This document shows, piece after piece, positions 38,284-46,671 of a stretch of DNA of 64,000 nt (positions within the stretch are counted from its first letter, which is position 1; the number at the start of each line of letters is the position of its first letter). Location: assembly GCF_012927745.1 (NCBI RefSeq), contig NZ_JABBKX010000004.1, positions 302,050 through 366,049 on the forward strand. Direction: 5' to 3'. The DNA is from Neoroseomonas marina (lineage in GTDB: Bacteria > Pseudomonadota > Alphaproteobacteria > Acetobacterales > Acetobacteraceae). A program made the translations under genes and the position numbers. The notes under the pieces are model-generated. The model searched no databases and was not told the DNA's origin. It saw nothing but the letters and a program-made list of their open reading frames with translations.

Positions 38284-39429
38284 ATGACGGTCACCGCGTT
38301 GCTGATGGCCGCCGGGCGGGGCACCCGCTTCGGCGCCGAGGCCCCCAAGCAATACCTGCCCCTGCTCGGCCGCCCCGTGATGCGCCATGCGGCCGAGGCG
38401 CTGCTGCGCGAGGGTCTGGTGGATCGCATCCAGCCGGTCGTCGCGCCCGGCGAAGAAGCGCAGGTCGCCGCGCTGCTCGACGGCCTGCCGGTGCTGCCGC
38501 CGGTGCCGGGCGGCGCGACGCGCGCCGACAGCGTGCGCGCGGGGCTCGAGGCGCTGGCCGCCGATCCGCCCGCGGTCGTGCTGGTGCACGATGCCGCGCG
38601 CCCGGTCATCCCGCCCGGCACCATCGCCGCGCTGCTCGCGGCGCTGGAGACGACGCCGGGCGCGATCCCCGCCCAGCCCGTCGCCGACACGCTCAAGCGC
38701 GGCGCCCTGGATCGCATCGTCGAAACGGTGCCGCGTGATTCCCTGTTCCGCGCCCAGACGCCGCAGGCCTTCCGCTACACCGTCCTGCGCGACGCGCATC
38801 GCGGCGGCGACGGCAGCGCCACCGACGATGCCGCCCTGCTCGAGGCCGCCCGCCTGCCGGTCGCGCTGGTGCCGGGCGGCGAGAGCAACGTGAAGATCAC
38901 CTGGCCCGAGGACCTCGCCCGCGTGGAAGCCCATCTCGCCGCCCGCATGATCCCCCGCATGGGCACCGGCTTCGACGTGCATCGCCTGGTGGAGGGTCGC
39001 CCGCTGATCCTCTGCGGCATCACCGTGCCGCATCACCTCGGGCTGTCGGGTCATTCGGACGCCGATGTCGGCATCCACGCGCTGTGCGACGCGATCTACG
39101 GCGCGCTGGCGGAAGGCGACATCGGCCGCTGGTTCCCGCCTTCCGAGGCGCAGTGGAAGGATGCGGACAGCGCGCGCTTCCTGCGTCATGCCGCCGAACG
39201 CATCGCCGCGCGCGGCGGCGCGCTGGCGAATGCGGACGTCACGCTGATCTGCGAACGCCCGAAGATCGCGCCCCATGCCGCGGCGATGCGCGCGCGGCTG
39301 GCGGAGCTCCTTGGCGTGTCGATCGACGCGATCTCGGTCAAGGCGACGACGACCGAGCGCCTTGGCTTCCCGGGGCGCGGCGAAGGCATCGCCGCCCAGG
39401 CCGCGGCCGTGGTGCTGGTCCCGGCCTGA
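38284..39429 (+). CDS. ispDF: Bifunctional IspDF (MEP pathway)
   Basis: The product (381 aa) fuses IspD (residues 1-220: LLMAAGRGTRFG, PKQYLPL, GGATRADSV, VLVHDAARP) to IspF (223-381: MGTGFDVHR, GHSDADVGIHALCDAIYGAL, TTERLGFPGRGEGIA). IspD couples CTP to 2-C-methylerythritol 4-phosphate and IspF makes the cyclodiphosphate, two non-consecutive steps of isoprenoid synthesis. The fusion is characteristic of many alphaproteobacteria and is normal length. Convergent with the EAL/GGDEF gene. Confidence 0.97.
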   Translation: MTVTALLMAAGRGTRFGAEAPKQYLPLLGRPVMRHAAEALLREGLVDRIQPVVAPGEEAQVAALLDGLPVLPPVPGGATRADSVRAGLEALAADPPAVVLVHDAARPVIPPGTIAALLAALETTPGAIPAQPVADTLKRGALDRIVETVPRDSLFRAQTPQAFRYTVLRDAHRGGDGSATDDAALLEAARLPVALVPGGESNVKITWPEDLARVEAHLAARMIPRMGTGFDVHRLVEGRPLILCGITVPHHLGLSGHSDADVGIHALCDAIYGALAEGDIGRWFPPSEAQWKDADSARFLRHAAERIAARGGALANADVTLICERPKIAPHAAAMRARLAELLGVSIDAISVKATTTERLGFPGRGEGIAAQAAAVVLVPA

Positions 39430-39432
39430 GGT

Positions 39433-41106
39433 TCAGGCCGCGGCCAGCGCGCCGATCACCGCGGGAACATCGCTGCCCGGCACCGGCCTGCCGAACAGGA
39501 ACCCCTGCGCGGCATCGCAGCCTTCGCGCAGCAGGTCCTGCAACTGCGCCTGGGTTTCGACCCCTTCGGCCGTGACCGCGATGCCGAGGCTCCGTCCGAG
39601 CCCCGTCACCGCGCGCACGATGGCCAGCGCGTCGCCACCCGCCGGCAGGTCCTTCACGAAGGAGCGGTCGATCTTCAGCCGGTCGAACGGAAAGGCACGC
39701 AACTGCGTCAGCGAGGAATGCCCGGTCCCGAAATCGTCCATCGCGATGCCCACGCCGCGCGCGCGCAGCGTCAACAACTGGGCGAGCGCCGCGTCGCCCG
39801 TCGCGAGCAGCACCGTTTCGGTCACTTCGAGTTCCAGCCGATCCGGTGCGAGGCCGCTGTCCGCCAGGGCCGCCTCGACGGCGGCGGGCAGCGATTCATC
39901 CTCGAACTGCGCCGGGGAGATGTTCACCGCGACGCGCAGCGGCCGGGGCCAGGCGGCGGCGGTCCGGCAGGCCTCGCGCAGCACCCAGGCCCCGATCCGC
40001 TGCATCAACCCAAGGCGCTCGGCCATCGGCAGGAAGCAGGCGGGGGTGAGCAGGCCGCGCTCGGGATGGCGCCAGCGGATCAGCGCCTCGAATCCCGTGA
40101 GGTGCCGGCCCGGCAGCGCGACCTGGGGCTGGTAGTGCAGTTCGAACTGCTCCTCGGCCACCGCGATCCGCAGCGCGGCCTCGAGCGCGCGGCTTTCCTG
40201 CCAGCGCAGGTCCATCTCGGGGCTGAAGCGGCGCCAGGATCCCGCGCCGGCGGTGGGTGCCTCGTGTTGCGCCATGGCGGCGCGGCGGAGCAACAGAGGC
40301 GCTTCGGCACCATCGGCCGGCGCGACGGCGATACCGATCCGCGGCGTGACGACGATCGTCTCGCCCGAGATCAGGTAGGGTCGGCCGAGCAGGTCCACGA
40401 GCCGCGCCGCAAGGGCCGCCGCATGCGCCGGCTCGCCGACGTCCGATTGCAGGACGGCGAATTCCTCCCCCGCAAGGCGCGCGACGAGATCGGCGTCCCG
40501 CACCGCAGCCTGGAGGCGCCGCGCGGCGGCACGCAACAGGTCCTCCCCGATCGCGTGGCCCAGCACCTGGTTGACCGCCCGGATCCCCTCCAGGTCGCAG
40601 AGCAGCACTCCCGCGCCGCAGCGCCGGCGCGCCGGACGGTCCAGCGCGGCAGCCAGGCGCGCCTGGAACATGGCCCGGTCCGCGAGGCCGGTGAGTGGAT
40701 CGATGCCGCCGCCGGCGATCAGGATCGGGTCCGACGCGATGCCGAGGATGAAGGTGCCGCGCGACGCCTTGCGGATCGCGAAGCGAAGCCCCGGCGCACC
40801 GGCGAGGCGGAGGTCGGCATCGGTCTCGCCGTTCGGCGTCGTGGCCGACAGGCACGCGGCGAGCAGGGTCGCCGTCGCGTCGCGGTCGAGACGGGGGCTC
40901 GCCTCCAGCAGTTCGGCCAAGCCCTGCGCGCGTCGCGCCTGCCGGGACAGGCCGAGCAATATGCCGGCCCGCCCGCTGACCAGCCCGACGCGCAGTTCGC
41001 CGTCGAAACTCAATACGCCTTCCGAACTGCCGGGCCTCGCCGGCGGCGCCGGTCCCTGCCCCGCTTCCGGTCGCGTCGCGCTGCCGGCCTCCGCAACCCC
41101 GTCCAT
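39433..41106 (-). CDS. GGDEF/EAL cyclic-di-GMP protein, probable phosphodiesterase
   Basis: The product (557 aa) has an N-terminal region of about 130 residues without a clear domain, a GGDEF domain with degenerate signature AGEEF (212-216), and an EAL domain (FEALIRWRHP, EAL at 340-342; ELEVTETVL; DDFGTGHSSL; FDRLKIDRSFVKDL; AEGVET). The EAL residues look complete, so it should cleave c-di-GMP; the GGDEF part is likely inactive or GTP-sensing. No membrane segment. ATG 41106 is chosen for the GGAG site 8 bases ahead; longer frames lack support. Confidence 0.9.
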   Translation of the reverse strand: MDGVAEAGSATRPEAGQGPAPPARPGSSEGVLSFDGELRVGLVSGRAGILLGLSRQARRAQGLAELLEASPRLDRDATATLLAACLSATTPNGETDADLRLAGAPGLRFAIRKASRGTFILGIASDPILIAGGGIDPLTGLADRAMFQARLAAALDRPARRRCGAGVLLCDLEGIRAVNQVLGHAIGEDLLRAAARRLQAAVRDADLVARLAGEEFAVLQSDVGEPAHAAALAARLVDLLGRPYLISGETIVVTPRIGIAVAPADGAEAPLLLRRAAMAQHEAPTAGAGSWRRFSPEMDLRWQESRALEAALRIAVAEEQFELHYQPQVALPGRHLTGFEALIRWRHPERGLLTPACFLPMAERLGLMQRIGAWVLREACRTAAAWPRPLRVAVNISPAQFEDESLPAAVEAALADSGLAPDRLELEVTETVLLATGDAALAQLLTLRARGVGIAMDDFGTGHSSLTQLRAFPFDRLKIDRSFVKDLPAGGDALAIVRAVTGLGRSLGIAVTAEGVETQAQLQDLLREGCDAAQGFLFGRPVPGSDVPAVIGALAAA

Positions 41107-41251
41107 TGCGCTCCGTCCGCTGCCCCTGCCGCGGACCCTGGTGGAAGCCCGCTGGCTGCCGGCAGACTGGCGGAGGGAAATGAAGAAAAAGTGCATGGAC
41201 GCGCGCAGGTGGCTTCGCGAAACGCATTGCGAATTGCAAATGTCGATAGGC

Positions 41252-41284
41252 AAAAAAAGAGGCCGTCCCCGGAAGGACGGCCTC
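41252..41284 (-). terminator. Rho-independent terminator after the thiolase gene
   Basis: On the minus strand a perfect 10-bp stem (GAGGCCGTCC with GGACGGCCTC, 6-base loop) is followed directly by seven T residues. It lies 89 bases beyond the stop of the leftward thiolase gene (41373) and shields the following EAL/GGDEF gene. There is no T-run on the plus strand, so it acts leftward only. Confidence 0.9.
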
Positions 41285-41372
41285 AAGGTCAGGTTTGAGG
41301 AAGGCTAAGCTGCCGGCCCGGGACGGGCCCGGCAACCAGACGTCGTTGACGTTGCAGCCGGCGTGCCAGCGC

Positions 41373-42545
41373 TCAGCGGGCGCGCTCCAGGATCGAGACG
41401 TAGTTCGCCACGGCCGCCCCGCCCATGTTGAACACCCCGCCGAGATCCGCCTTCGGCAGTTGCATCGCGCCGGCCGTGCCGGTCAGTTGCATCGCCGCGA
41501 GGACGTGCATCGACACGCCGGTCGCGCCGATCGGGTGCCCCTTCGCCTTCAGCCCGCCCGAGCGGTTCACCGGCAGCCGCCCATCGGCCGCCGTCCAGCC
41601 CTCGAGCGCCGCCCGCGCCCCCTGGCCTTCCGGCGCCAGGCCCATCGCCTCGTATTCGATGAGCTCGGCGACGGTGAAGCAGTCATGGGTCTCGGCGAAG
41701 GAGAGATCCGCGACGGTGACCCCGGCCTCGGCATAGGCGCGGTTCCACGCTTCGCGCGCGCCCTCGAAGCGGGTGATGTCGCGCGCGGCGATGGGCAGGA
41801 AGTCGTTGACCTGGACGGCCGCACGGAACCGCACCGCCTTGGTCATCGCCCTGGCCGTCTCGCCATCCGTCAGCACCAGCGCCGCGGCGCCGTCCGAGAC
41901 GAGCGAGCAATCGGTCCGCTTCAGCGGGCGCGCGACGAAGGGGTTCTTCTCGCTCTCGGTGCGGCAGAAGGCGTAGCCGAGGTCCTTCCTCATCTGCGCC
42001 CAGGGATTGTCGACGCCGTTGCGGTGGTTCTTCGCCGCGATGGCCGCGAGCGCATCCGACTGGTCCCCATGCCGCTGGAAATAGGCTTCCGCGATACGCC
42101 CGAAGACGCCGGCGAAGCCGCCTTCGATGTCCTGCTCGGTCTTGCGGTAGGAGGCCGTGAGCAGGATGTCCCCGACCTTGGGGCCTGGCGTGGAGGTCAT
42201 CTTCTCCGCCCCGACCACCAGCGCGAAGCGGCCCCGCCCGGCGGCGAGGAAATCCCGCGCCGCATGGATCGCGGCCGAGCCGGTCGCGCAGGCATTCTCA
42301 TAGCGCGTGATCGGCTTGAAGCGCAGTTCCGGCACACTCTGCAGCACCAGCGAGGCCGGGAAGCCCTGCGGCGTGAAGCCCTCGCCGAAGACGCCGACGA
42401 AGCCTGCGTCGATGTCGGCCGGCGCGATGCCCGCATCCTCGATCGCGGCCCGCGCGACGCCGGCCATCAGCGTCTCGAGGTCCGGTGCGTCCTCGCGCTT
42501 GCCGAAGGGGCTGTGGGCCCAGCCGACGATGCAGGCCTCGGTCAT
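41373..42545 (-). CDS. SCP2-type thiolase / acetyl-CoA acetyltransferase family
   Basis: The product (390 aa) has the thiolase nucleophile Cys in ENACATGSAA (about residue 86), the HDCFT loop and GGLKAKGHPIGATG, and ends NMGGAAVANYVSILE. Like SCP2-type thiolases it lacks the second active-site cysteine near the C-terminus. It may work in thiolytic side-chain or branched-acyl degradation; the OB-fold partner often encoded beside such thiolases is absent. ATG 42545 has GGAGGA upstream. It ends at the strong terminator 41252-41284. Confidence 0.88.
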   Translation of the reverse strand: MTEACIVGWAHSPFGKREDAPDLETLMAGVARAAIEDAGIAPADIDAGFVGVFGEGFTPQGFPASLVLQSVPELRFKPITRYENACATGSAAIHAARDFLAAGRGRFALVVGAEKMTSTPGPKVGDILLTASYRKTEQDIEGGFAGVFGRIAEAYFQRHGDQSDALAAIAAKNHRNGVDNPWAQMRKDLGYAFCRTESEKNPFVARPLKRTDCSLVSDGAAALVLTDGETARAMTKAVRFRAAVQVNDFLPIAARDITRFEGAREAWNRAYAEAGVTVADLSFAETHDCFTVAELIEYEAMGLAPEGQGARAALEGWTAADGRLPVNRSGGLKAKGHPIGATGVSMHVLAAMQLTGTAGAMQLPKADLGGVFNMGGAAVANYVSILERAR

Positions 42546-42598
42546 GGCGGTTCCTCCGTCGATATGTCGTCAGGCTAGCACGTCGGCGCGCCGGGTGC

Positions 42599-43228
42599 TC
42601 AGGCCCCCGGGCCGGCGAAGGGCGACGGCGGCAAGGCCGGTGCGAGGGCCGATGACGCGAGTTCCTCCGCAAGGTCGAGCCCAAGCGCCGGCACTTCCTC
42701 CGGCAGGGGCTCGGCCCAGCCCATCGCCTCGGCGCGCCAGGCCAGCCGCGCCCGCAGCCAAGGTTCCGCCCGTTCGCAAGGCATGGGGGTGTCCGCGCCT
42801 GGCGCCGTCTCGACCGGCGTACCGGCCGCGAGCACGGCATCATGGCCGGCGAGGACGAGGCTGAAGACCTCGCACAGCCCGGCCTTCTGCTCGAGCCGCA
42901 CCCCAGGGCTGCCAAGCAGCGCCCCGGCCTGGACGAACATGTCGTCGATGAAAAGCGCATGGCCGGTCGGCAGGAGAAGGTCCTCGCGCGGGGCGCCGTC
43001 GGCCAGGGCGCCAGCCCTCAGCCGGACCAGCGCGGCAGGCACGACCGCGCGGCGCAGCTCGAGGACCCGCTGGAACGGCGCCCCCTCACCCGAGACGGCG
43101 ATCACCAAGCTGCCAGGCGCGAGCGTCTCGACAGGGCGCTCGCCCGTCGGGGTCAGCACCGGCGTCCCGGCCGGGAGCCCCCGTTCGGCCACCGGCACGG
43201 TTGCCGCGTCGTCCTCGTCATCGCTCAT
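42599..43228 (-). CDS. Hint-domain protein lacking the nucleophilic cysteine
   Basis: The product (209 aa) matches the Hint_2 group: GLPAGTPVLTPTGERPVETL (from residue 17), GSLVIAVSGEG, LPTGHALFIDDMFVQAGALL with the conserved His90, and VFSLVLAGHDAVLAAGTPVE. In active Hint domains the first motif begins with Cys (CFxAGT); here that position is Gly. Self-cleavage is therefore unlikely. No signal peptide or RTX repeats are present, so it is a stand-alone domain. ATG 43228 follows the sequence of related proteins. It lies 53 bases upstream of the thiolase gene on the same strand. Confidence 0.78.
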   Translation of the reverse strand: MSDDEDDAATVPVAERGLPAGTPVLTPTGERPVETLAPGSLVIAVSGEGAPFQRVLELRRAVVPAALVRLRAGALADGAPREDLLLPTGHALFIDDMFVQAGALLGSPGVRLEQKAGLCEVFSLVLAGHDAVLAAGTPVETAPGADTPMPCERAEPWLRARLAWRAEAMGWAEPLPEEVPALGLDLAEELASSALAPALPPSPFAGPGA

Positions 43229-43366
43229 CGGACGCCAGCATCGCCGAGCCGAGGGCGCGGTCAACCGTTTGGCGCCATCGCGACCCGGGCACGAGCGGGC
43301 CACGATGATGCTCGCGACGGAGCTTCAGGCGGGCGTAGGCTCCGGCTCTCCCGGGGAGACCTGCCG

Positions 43367-44152
43367 ATGAGCAGCCAGATCGTCTTCAACGATGGCGCGG
43401 GCTATGAGCGATCGATGGGTGCCTGGAGCCGCCTGGCGGGGGACGTCTTCCTCGACTGGCTCTCCCCGGCCCCCGGTCAGCGCTGGATCGATGTGGGCTG
43501 CGGCAACGGCGCCTTCACCGAGCTCATCATGCAACGCTGCGCGCCGGCCGAGGCGGTCGGCATCGACCCGTCGGAGGGCCAGCTGTCCTTCGCGCGCACG
43601 CGGCCCGGCGCCGCAGGGGCGACCTTCCTCGAAGGCGACGCCATGGCCCTGCCCTTCGACCCGGCCCGCTTCGACGCAGCGACCATGGCCTTGGTGATCT
43701 TCTTCATCCCCGACCCCGCCAAGGGTGTTGCGGAGATGGCGCGGGTGCTCCGTCCGGGCGGGCTGGCCGCCGCCTATGCCTGGGATTTCGAGGGTGGCGG
43801 CTTTCCCTACGAGCCGCTCCAGGCGCAGTTCCGGGCGCTCGGCGCCACGCCGGCGCTGCCCCCGCGCGTCGAGGCCGCGCGGCCGGAGGTGCTGGCCGCG
43901 CTCTGGCGCGACGCGGGGTTCACCGAGGTCGAGACACGCCGCATCTCGGTGGAACGGCACTTTCCCGATTTCGATGCTGTCTGGGACAGCGTCACGAGCT
44001 CGGCAAGCATCCGCTCGATCCTATCCAACGCCCCGCCTGGCCAGGTCGACACCGTGGTGGCCCGCCTGCGGGCGGCGCTGCCCACGGATGCGAGCGGCGC
44101 GATCCGCTACGCGTCCCACGCCAATGCCGTGAGGGGCCGCCTGCCCGGCTGA
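43367..44152 (+). CDS. Class I SAM-dependent methyltransferase
   Basis: The product (261 aa) has a Rossmann methyltransferase core: motif I WIDVGCGNGAFTELI (about residues 39-53), VGIDPSEGQLSFA, the DAMALPFDPARFD segment and the RPGGLAAAYAWDF strand. This is the UbiE/Methyltransf_11 pattern; substrate unknown. ATG 43367 has GGGGAG 9 bases upstream. It is divergent from the Hint gene and convergent with the porin gene. Confidence 0.87.
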   Translation: MSSQIVFNDGAGYERSMGAWSRLAGDVFLDWLSPAPGQRWIDVGCGNGAFTELIMQRCAPAEAVGIDPSEGQLSFARTRPGAAGATFLEGDAMALPFDPARFDAATMALVIFFIPDPAKGVAEMARVLRPGGLAAAYAWDFEGGGFPYEPLQAQFRALGATPALPPRVEAARPEVLAALWRDAGFTEVETRRISVERHFPDFDAVWDSVTSSASIRSILSNAPPGQVDTVVARLRAALPTDASGAIRYASHANAVRGRLPG

Positions 44153-44161
44153 CCCGAGCAC

Positions 44162-45559
44162 TCAGAAGGCCATACGCAGGCGCGCGGACAGGATCCCCAC
44201 GGGGCCGCGATCGGCGTTGTAGGCGGGGTTCACCACCAGCGTGCCCCCGAGCATCACGTTGAGGCCCGGCGCGACGCGCGCATCGTAGTACAGCTCGCTC
44301 GCCCATTCGGGTGCGTAGTCCAGCCGCCCATCGCCGGTGATGAAGCCGATGCCGCCGCGCGACAGGAAGTCCTGCCGCCCGCCCGAGATGAAGCCGATAT
44401 TGGTCCCGAGACCGACCGTGTCCCGCGCGCGATCCCAGCGCGCGCCGGTCATCTGCATGCCAAAGGAAACGGCGCGGTCCTGCTCGGTGAACATCCAGTT
44501 CTGGCCCCGCCCATCGTTCCAGGACAGTCGCGCGAAGACGCCGAGTTCGTCGGCGACCTCCTGCTCCCAGTTCAGCACCAGCATGTTCTTGGTGCGGTAG
44601 CCTGCGGGGTTCTGGCCGGTGTCCGTCAGGTCGCCGTCCAGCAACTCGTTCCAGTTCTGCGAACGCGTGCGGCTGAAGCCATAGAGGAGGCGGATCGCGC
44701 CCGGCCGCCCGCCAGCCTCGTAGAACCGATCGGCCTGCAGAAGCAGCTGGTATCCGTTGAAGGGCTGCGGATCGAGCGACAGGGAGTTGATGTAGCGCGC
44801 CACCTGGAAGGCGCCGGCGCGGAACCCGCCCCAGGGCGCGTCGTATTCCAGCGCGACGCCGTTGGTGTAGCCGCGGGCATCGGCCGCGAAGTCGAAGGCG
44901 CCCGCGGAAACCAACCCCCAGGAGAGGAACTGGGTGCGCGGGTCGTGCGCGTAGCGGTTGTCGTCGAAGATATCGAAGACCGAGACCTTGCCGGCGGTGA
45001 CCGTGATCCGCTCGGCTGGCCGGGGGCCACGGAACCGCAGGGGATCCTCGTCATCGCCCGGCACGGTCTCGGCGGACAGCGCGACCGTCTGCCGCAGGAA
45101 GGCCCGTGGCACGTAGCCGACAAGGTTCTCGGTGCCGAGCCGGAAGGCCTCCCCGTTCGGGAAGGAGGCGACGCCCGTCGTGCCCGACAGGCCGAAGCCG
45201 CGGCTGACCTGGGTGTCGAGGATGAACTCCGCCCCCTGCCAGAGCTGGACGCCGAGCACGAGGTCGGCCGACAGCGTGTTCCGCGCCTGGGCCGCGGGCG
45301 TGAGGCTGCCGGCCCCCTGATAGGGGGAACGGAAGGCGGGGTGGCCCTGGAGGACGAAGGTCGCCTGCCCCCGCACCATGAAGCCCTGGGCCTCGAGCGC
45401 ATCCTGCTGTCGCGCCAGGCTCGGGAGCATCGCGTCCGAAGGCGTCGGCTCGGCCGTGACGGTCGCCGGACCAGCGAAGGCGAGGCCGCCCACGACCAGC
45501 GCCAACGGCAACGGGGATCGGCGCGGCGCTACCAATCCACGCGGTACGATGCAGGCCAT
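44162..45559 (-). CDS. OprB-family carbohydrate-selective porin
   Basis: The product (465 aa) has a signal peptide (hydrophobic LALVVGGLAFAGPA, cleavage near VTAEP) and the strand pattern of OprB porins: FVLQGHPAFRSPYQGAGSL, LFRTENL-like FRLGTENLVGY, a KVSVFDIFDDNRYAHDPRTQFL motif that is the best family marker, and a C-terminal aromatic residue (RLRMAF). It should form an outer-membrane channel for sugars. It is a single gene with no transporter beside it. Confidence 0.9.
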   Translation of the reverse strand: MACIVPRGLVAPRRSPLPLALVVGGLAFAGPATVTAEPTPSDAMLPSLARQQDALEAQGFMVRGQATFVLQGHPAFRSPYQGAGSLTPAAQARNTLSADLVLGVQLWQGAEFILDTQVSRGFGLSGTTGVASFPNGEAFRLGTENLVGYVPRAFLRQTVALSAETVPGDDEDPLRFRGPRPAERITVTAGKVSVFDIFDDNRYAHDPRTQFLSWGLVSAGAFDFAADARGYTNGVALEYDAPWGGFRAGAFQVARYINSLSLDPQPFNGYQLLLQADRFYEAGGRPGAIRLLYGFSRTRSQNWNELLDGDLTDTGQNPAGYRTKNMLVLNWEQEVADELGVFARLSWNDGRGQNWMFTEQDRAVSFGMQMTGARWDRARDTVGLGTNIGFISGGRQDFLSRGGIGFITGDGRLDYAPEWASELYYDARVAPGLNVMLGGTLVVNPAYNADRGPVGILSARLRMAF

Positions 45560-45884
45560 GCGACCGGCTTGCTAGTGGCGCCGACCGATGCCGGCAAGTC
45601 GCGATGCGCCCCGCCACGCAGACTTCACACACCGATGCCGCCCCGCGGGTGTGCCGAGCTGCGCCGTCCCGGGACGGCGGCATGGAAGGCGGGACGCTCC
45701 GCCGGGACGTCGATGCCATAGGCGGCGGTGGAGGGCCTCTGCGGCCAGCGGGAGAATGTCGCGCCCACGGTACGTGCCGCGCGGTCGACGTCGATGTTCT
45801 GCCCGGCGAACGCCCTCCTCGGACCGTCGTCGGGGGCATCATCCGCCCCCACACGAGCCCGGCGCGGTGGCGCTCCGGGCGACG
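45560..45884. other. Intergenic stretch with no gene recognised
   Basis: About 325 bases between the porin start and a possible small ORF. Frames here on both strands are arginine- and proline-rich, without ribosome sites or recognisable domains, and look like GC-rich non-coding DNA. The porin promoter should lie here; no convincing -35/-10 pair is visible. Confidence 0.6.
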
Positions 45885-46070
45885 TCATCGTGCCGCGGCG
45901 CCGACGACGTTGGAAATCCAGAGAAGCACCGCGCCGGCCCACACCCCGCCGAATGGCTGCCGGCATCGGCCGATGAGCCGAACCGCAGCAGCTTCGTCTC
46001 GCGTTGCCGGCGCATCGACCAGCATGTCGGGCTGGGAGGCGAATCCGGGGGTCGGATCGATCCGGTTCAC
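45885..46070 (-). CDS. Possible small membrane-tailed protein
   Basis: A GTG at 46070 opens a 61-codon frame whose N-terminal half is charged and whose last 22 residues (FGGVWAGAVLLWISNVVG, then AAAR) could be a membrane segment. A shorter start is ATG 46025. There is no ribosome site and no recognised family. It sits just downstream of the tRNA-Arg gene on the same strand. It may be chance. Confidence 0.3.
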   Translation of the reverse strand: MNRIDPTPGFASQPDMLVDAPATRDEAAAVRLIGRCRQPFGGVWAGAVLLWISNVVGAAAR

Positions 46071-46095
46071 GGGCCGTCATTCGCGCGCCGGGCAA

Positions 46096-46172
46096 TGGCG
46101 CGCCCTGAGGGATTCGAACCCCCGACCCACGACTTAGAAGGTCGTTGCTCTATCCAACTGAGCTAAGGGCGC
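46096..46172 (-). tRNA. tRNA-Arg (TCT anticodon)
   Basis: The minus strand folds as a cloverleaf: acceptor GCGCCCT paired with AGGGCGC, D-arm TAGCTCAGTTGGATAGAGCA, anticodon stem ACGAC/GTCGT with loop CTTCTAA (anticodon TCT), and T-arm GGTTCGAATCC. Discriminator G at 46099 is followed by an encoded CCA (46098-46096). Confidence 0.96.
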
Positions 46173-46202
46173 CCGGCGCCGTGATACCACGGCGGTCCGC
46201 GA

Positions 46203-46526
46203 TCAGTGCGACCAGTTCTCGACCCGGCCGAAACGGAAATTGTCCGCATAGACCTTCGGCTTGATCGCGGCCGTCGGCGGCGTGGGCTCGATCTCATAGG
46301 CAATGCCGCCCGCCTCGGCATAGGCCACGGCCTGTTCGCGCGACTCGAACTTCAGCCGCACCTGACCGAGCATGTCGCCCGAGCCCACCCATCCGGTCAG
46401 CGGGTCGAGGGCCTTCGGCTCCGACGGCTCATACTCCAGCACCCAGCCCTGCGACTTCGCGCGACCGGACTGCATCGCCGACTTCGGCGGCTGGAAGATG
46501 CGGGCCAGGCCCTTCTGCTGCGGCAT
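46203..46526 (-). CDS. ETC complex I subunit, NDUFS4-like
   Basis: The product (107 aa) matches the small alphaproteobacterial NDUFS4 family: IFQPPKSAMQSG, GWVLEYEP, DPLTGWVGSGDMLGQVRLKF, AVAYAEAGGIAYEI and the end RPKVY-like KPKVYADNFRFGR. This is an accessory subunit of NADH:quinone oxidoreductase shared with mitochondria and encoded away from the nuo operon. It lies between two tRNA genes on the same strand. ATG 46526 begins 24 bases after the tRNA-Pro 3' end. Confidence 0.93.
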   Translation of the reverse strand: MPQQKGLARIFQPPKSAMQSGRAKSQGWVLEYEPSEPKALDPLTGWVGSGDMLGQVRLKFESREQAVAYAEAGGIAYEIEPTPPTAAIKPKVYADNFRFGRVENWSH

Positions 46527-46549
46527 GCGCTTCGTCCTCGGAATTCCAA

Positions 46550-46624
46550 TCGGGGCGGCGGGATTCGAACCCACGACCTCCTGTACCCAAAACAGGCGCG
46601 CTAGCCAGGCTGCGCCACGCCCCG
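46550..46624 (-). tRNA. tRNA-Pro (TGG anticodon)
   Basis: The minus strand has acceptor CGGGGCG paired with CGCCCCG, a D-arm GGCGCAGCCTGGCTAGCGC, anticodon stem CCTGT/ACAGG with loop TTTGGGT (anticodon TGG), and T-arm GTGGGTTCGAATCCCGC. Discriminator is A at 46550. The CCA end is not encoded, unlike the neighbouring tRNA-Arg. Confidence 0.96.
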
Positions 46625-46671
46625 TCGCGGCGCACCCTATGGAAGCCGCCCGCCGCGGGCAAGCCGCTGCC

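Noticed and set aside
36487..39276. 929-codon minus-strand open frame opposite the ligase and ispDF
   Set aside because: Both plus-strand genes are certain; the antisense frame has no recognisable domain.
41252..41284. Bidirectional terminator
   Set aside because: The T-run exists only in the minus-strand direction; the plus strand shows CAAGGTC after the stem.
42842..43366. N-terminal extension of the methyltransferase frame
   Set aside because: ATG 43367 has a good ribosome site and begins the family domain; the extension is antisense to the Hint gene.
45625..46095. 156-codon minus-strand frame between the porin and tRNA-Arg
   Set aside because: Arg/Pro-rich composition, overlaps an alternative small frame, no ribosome site and no domain.
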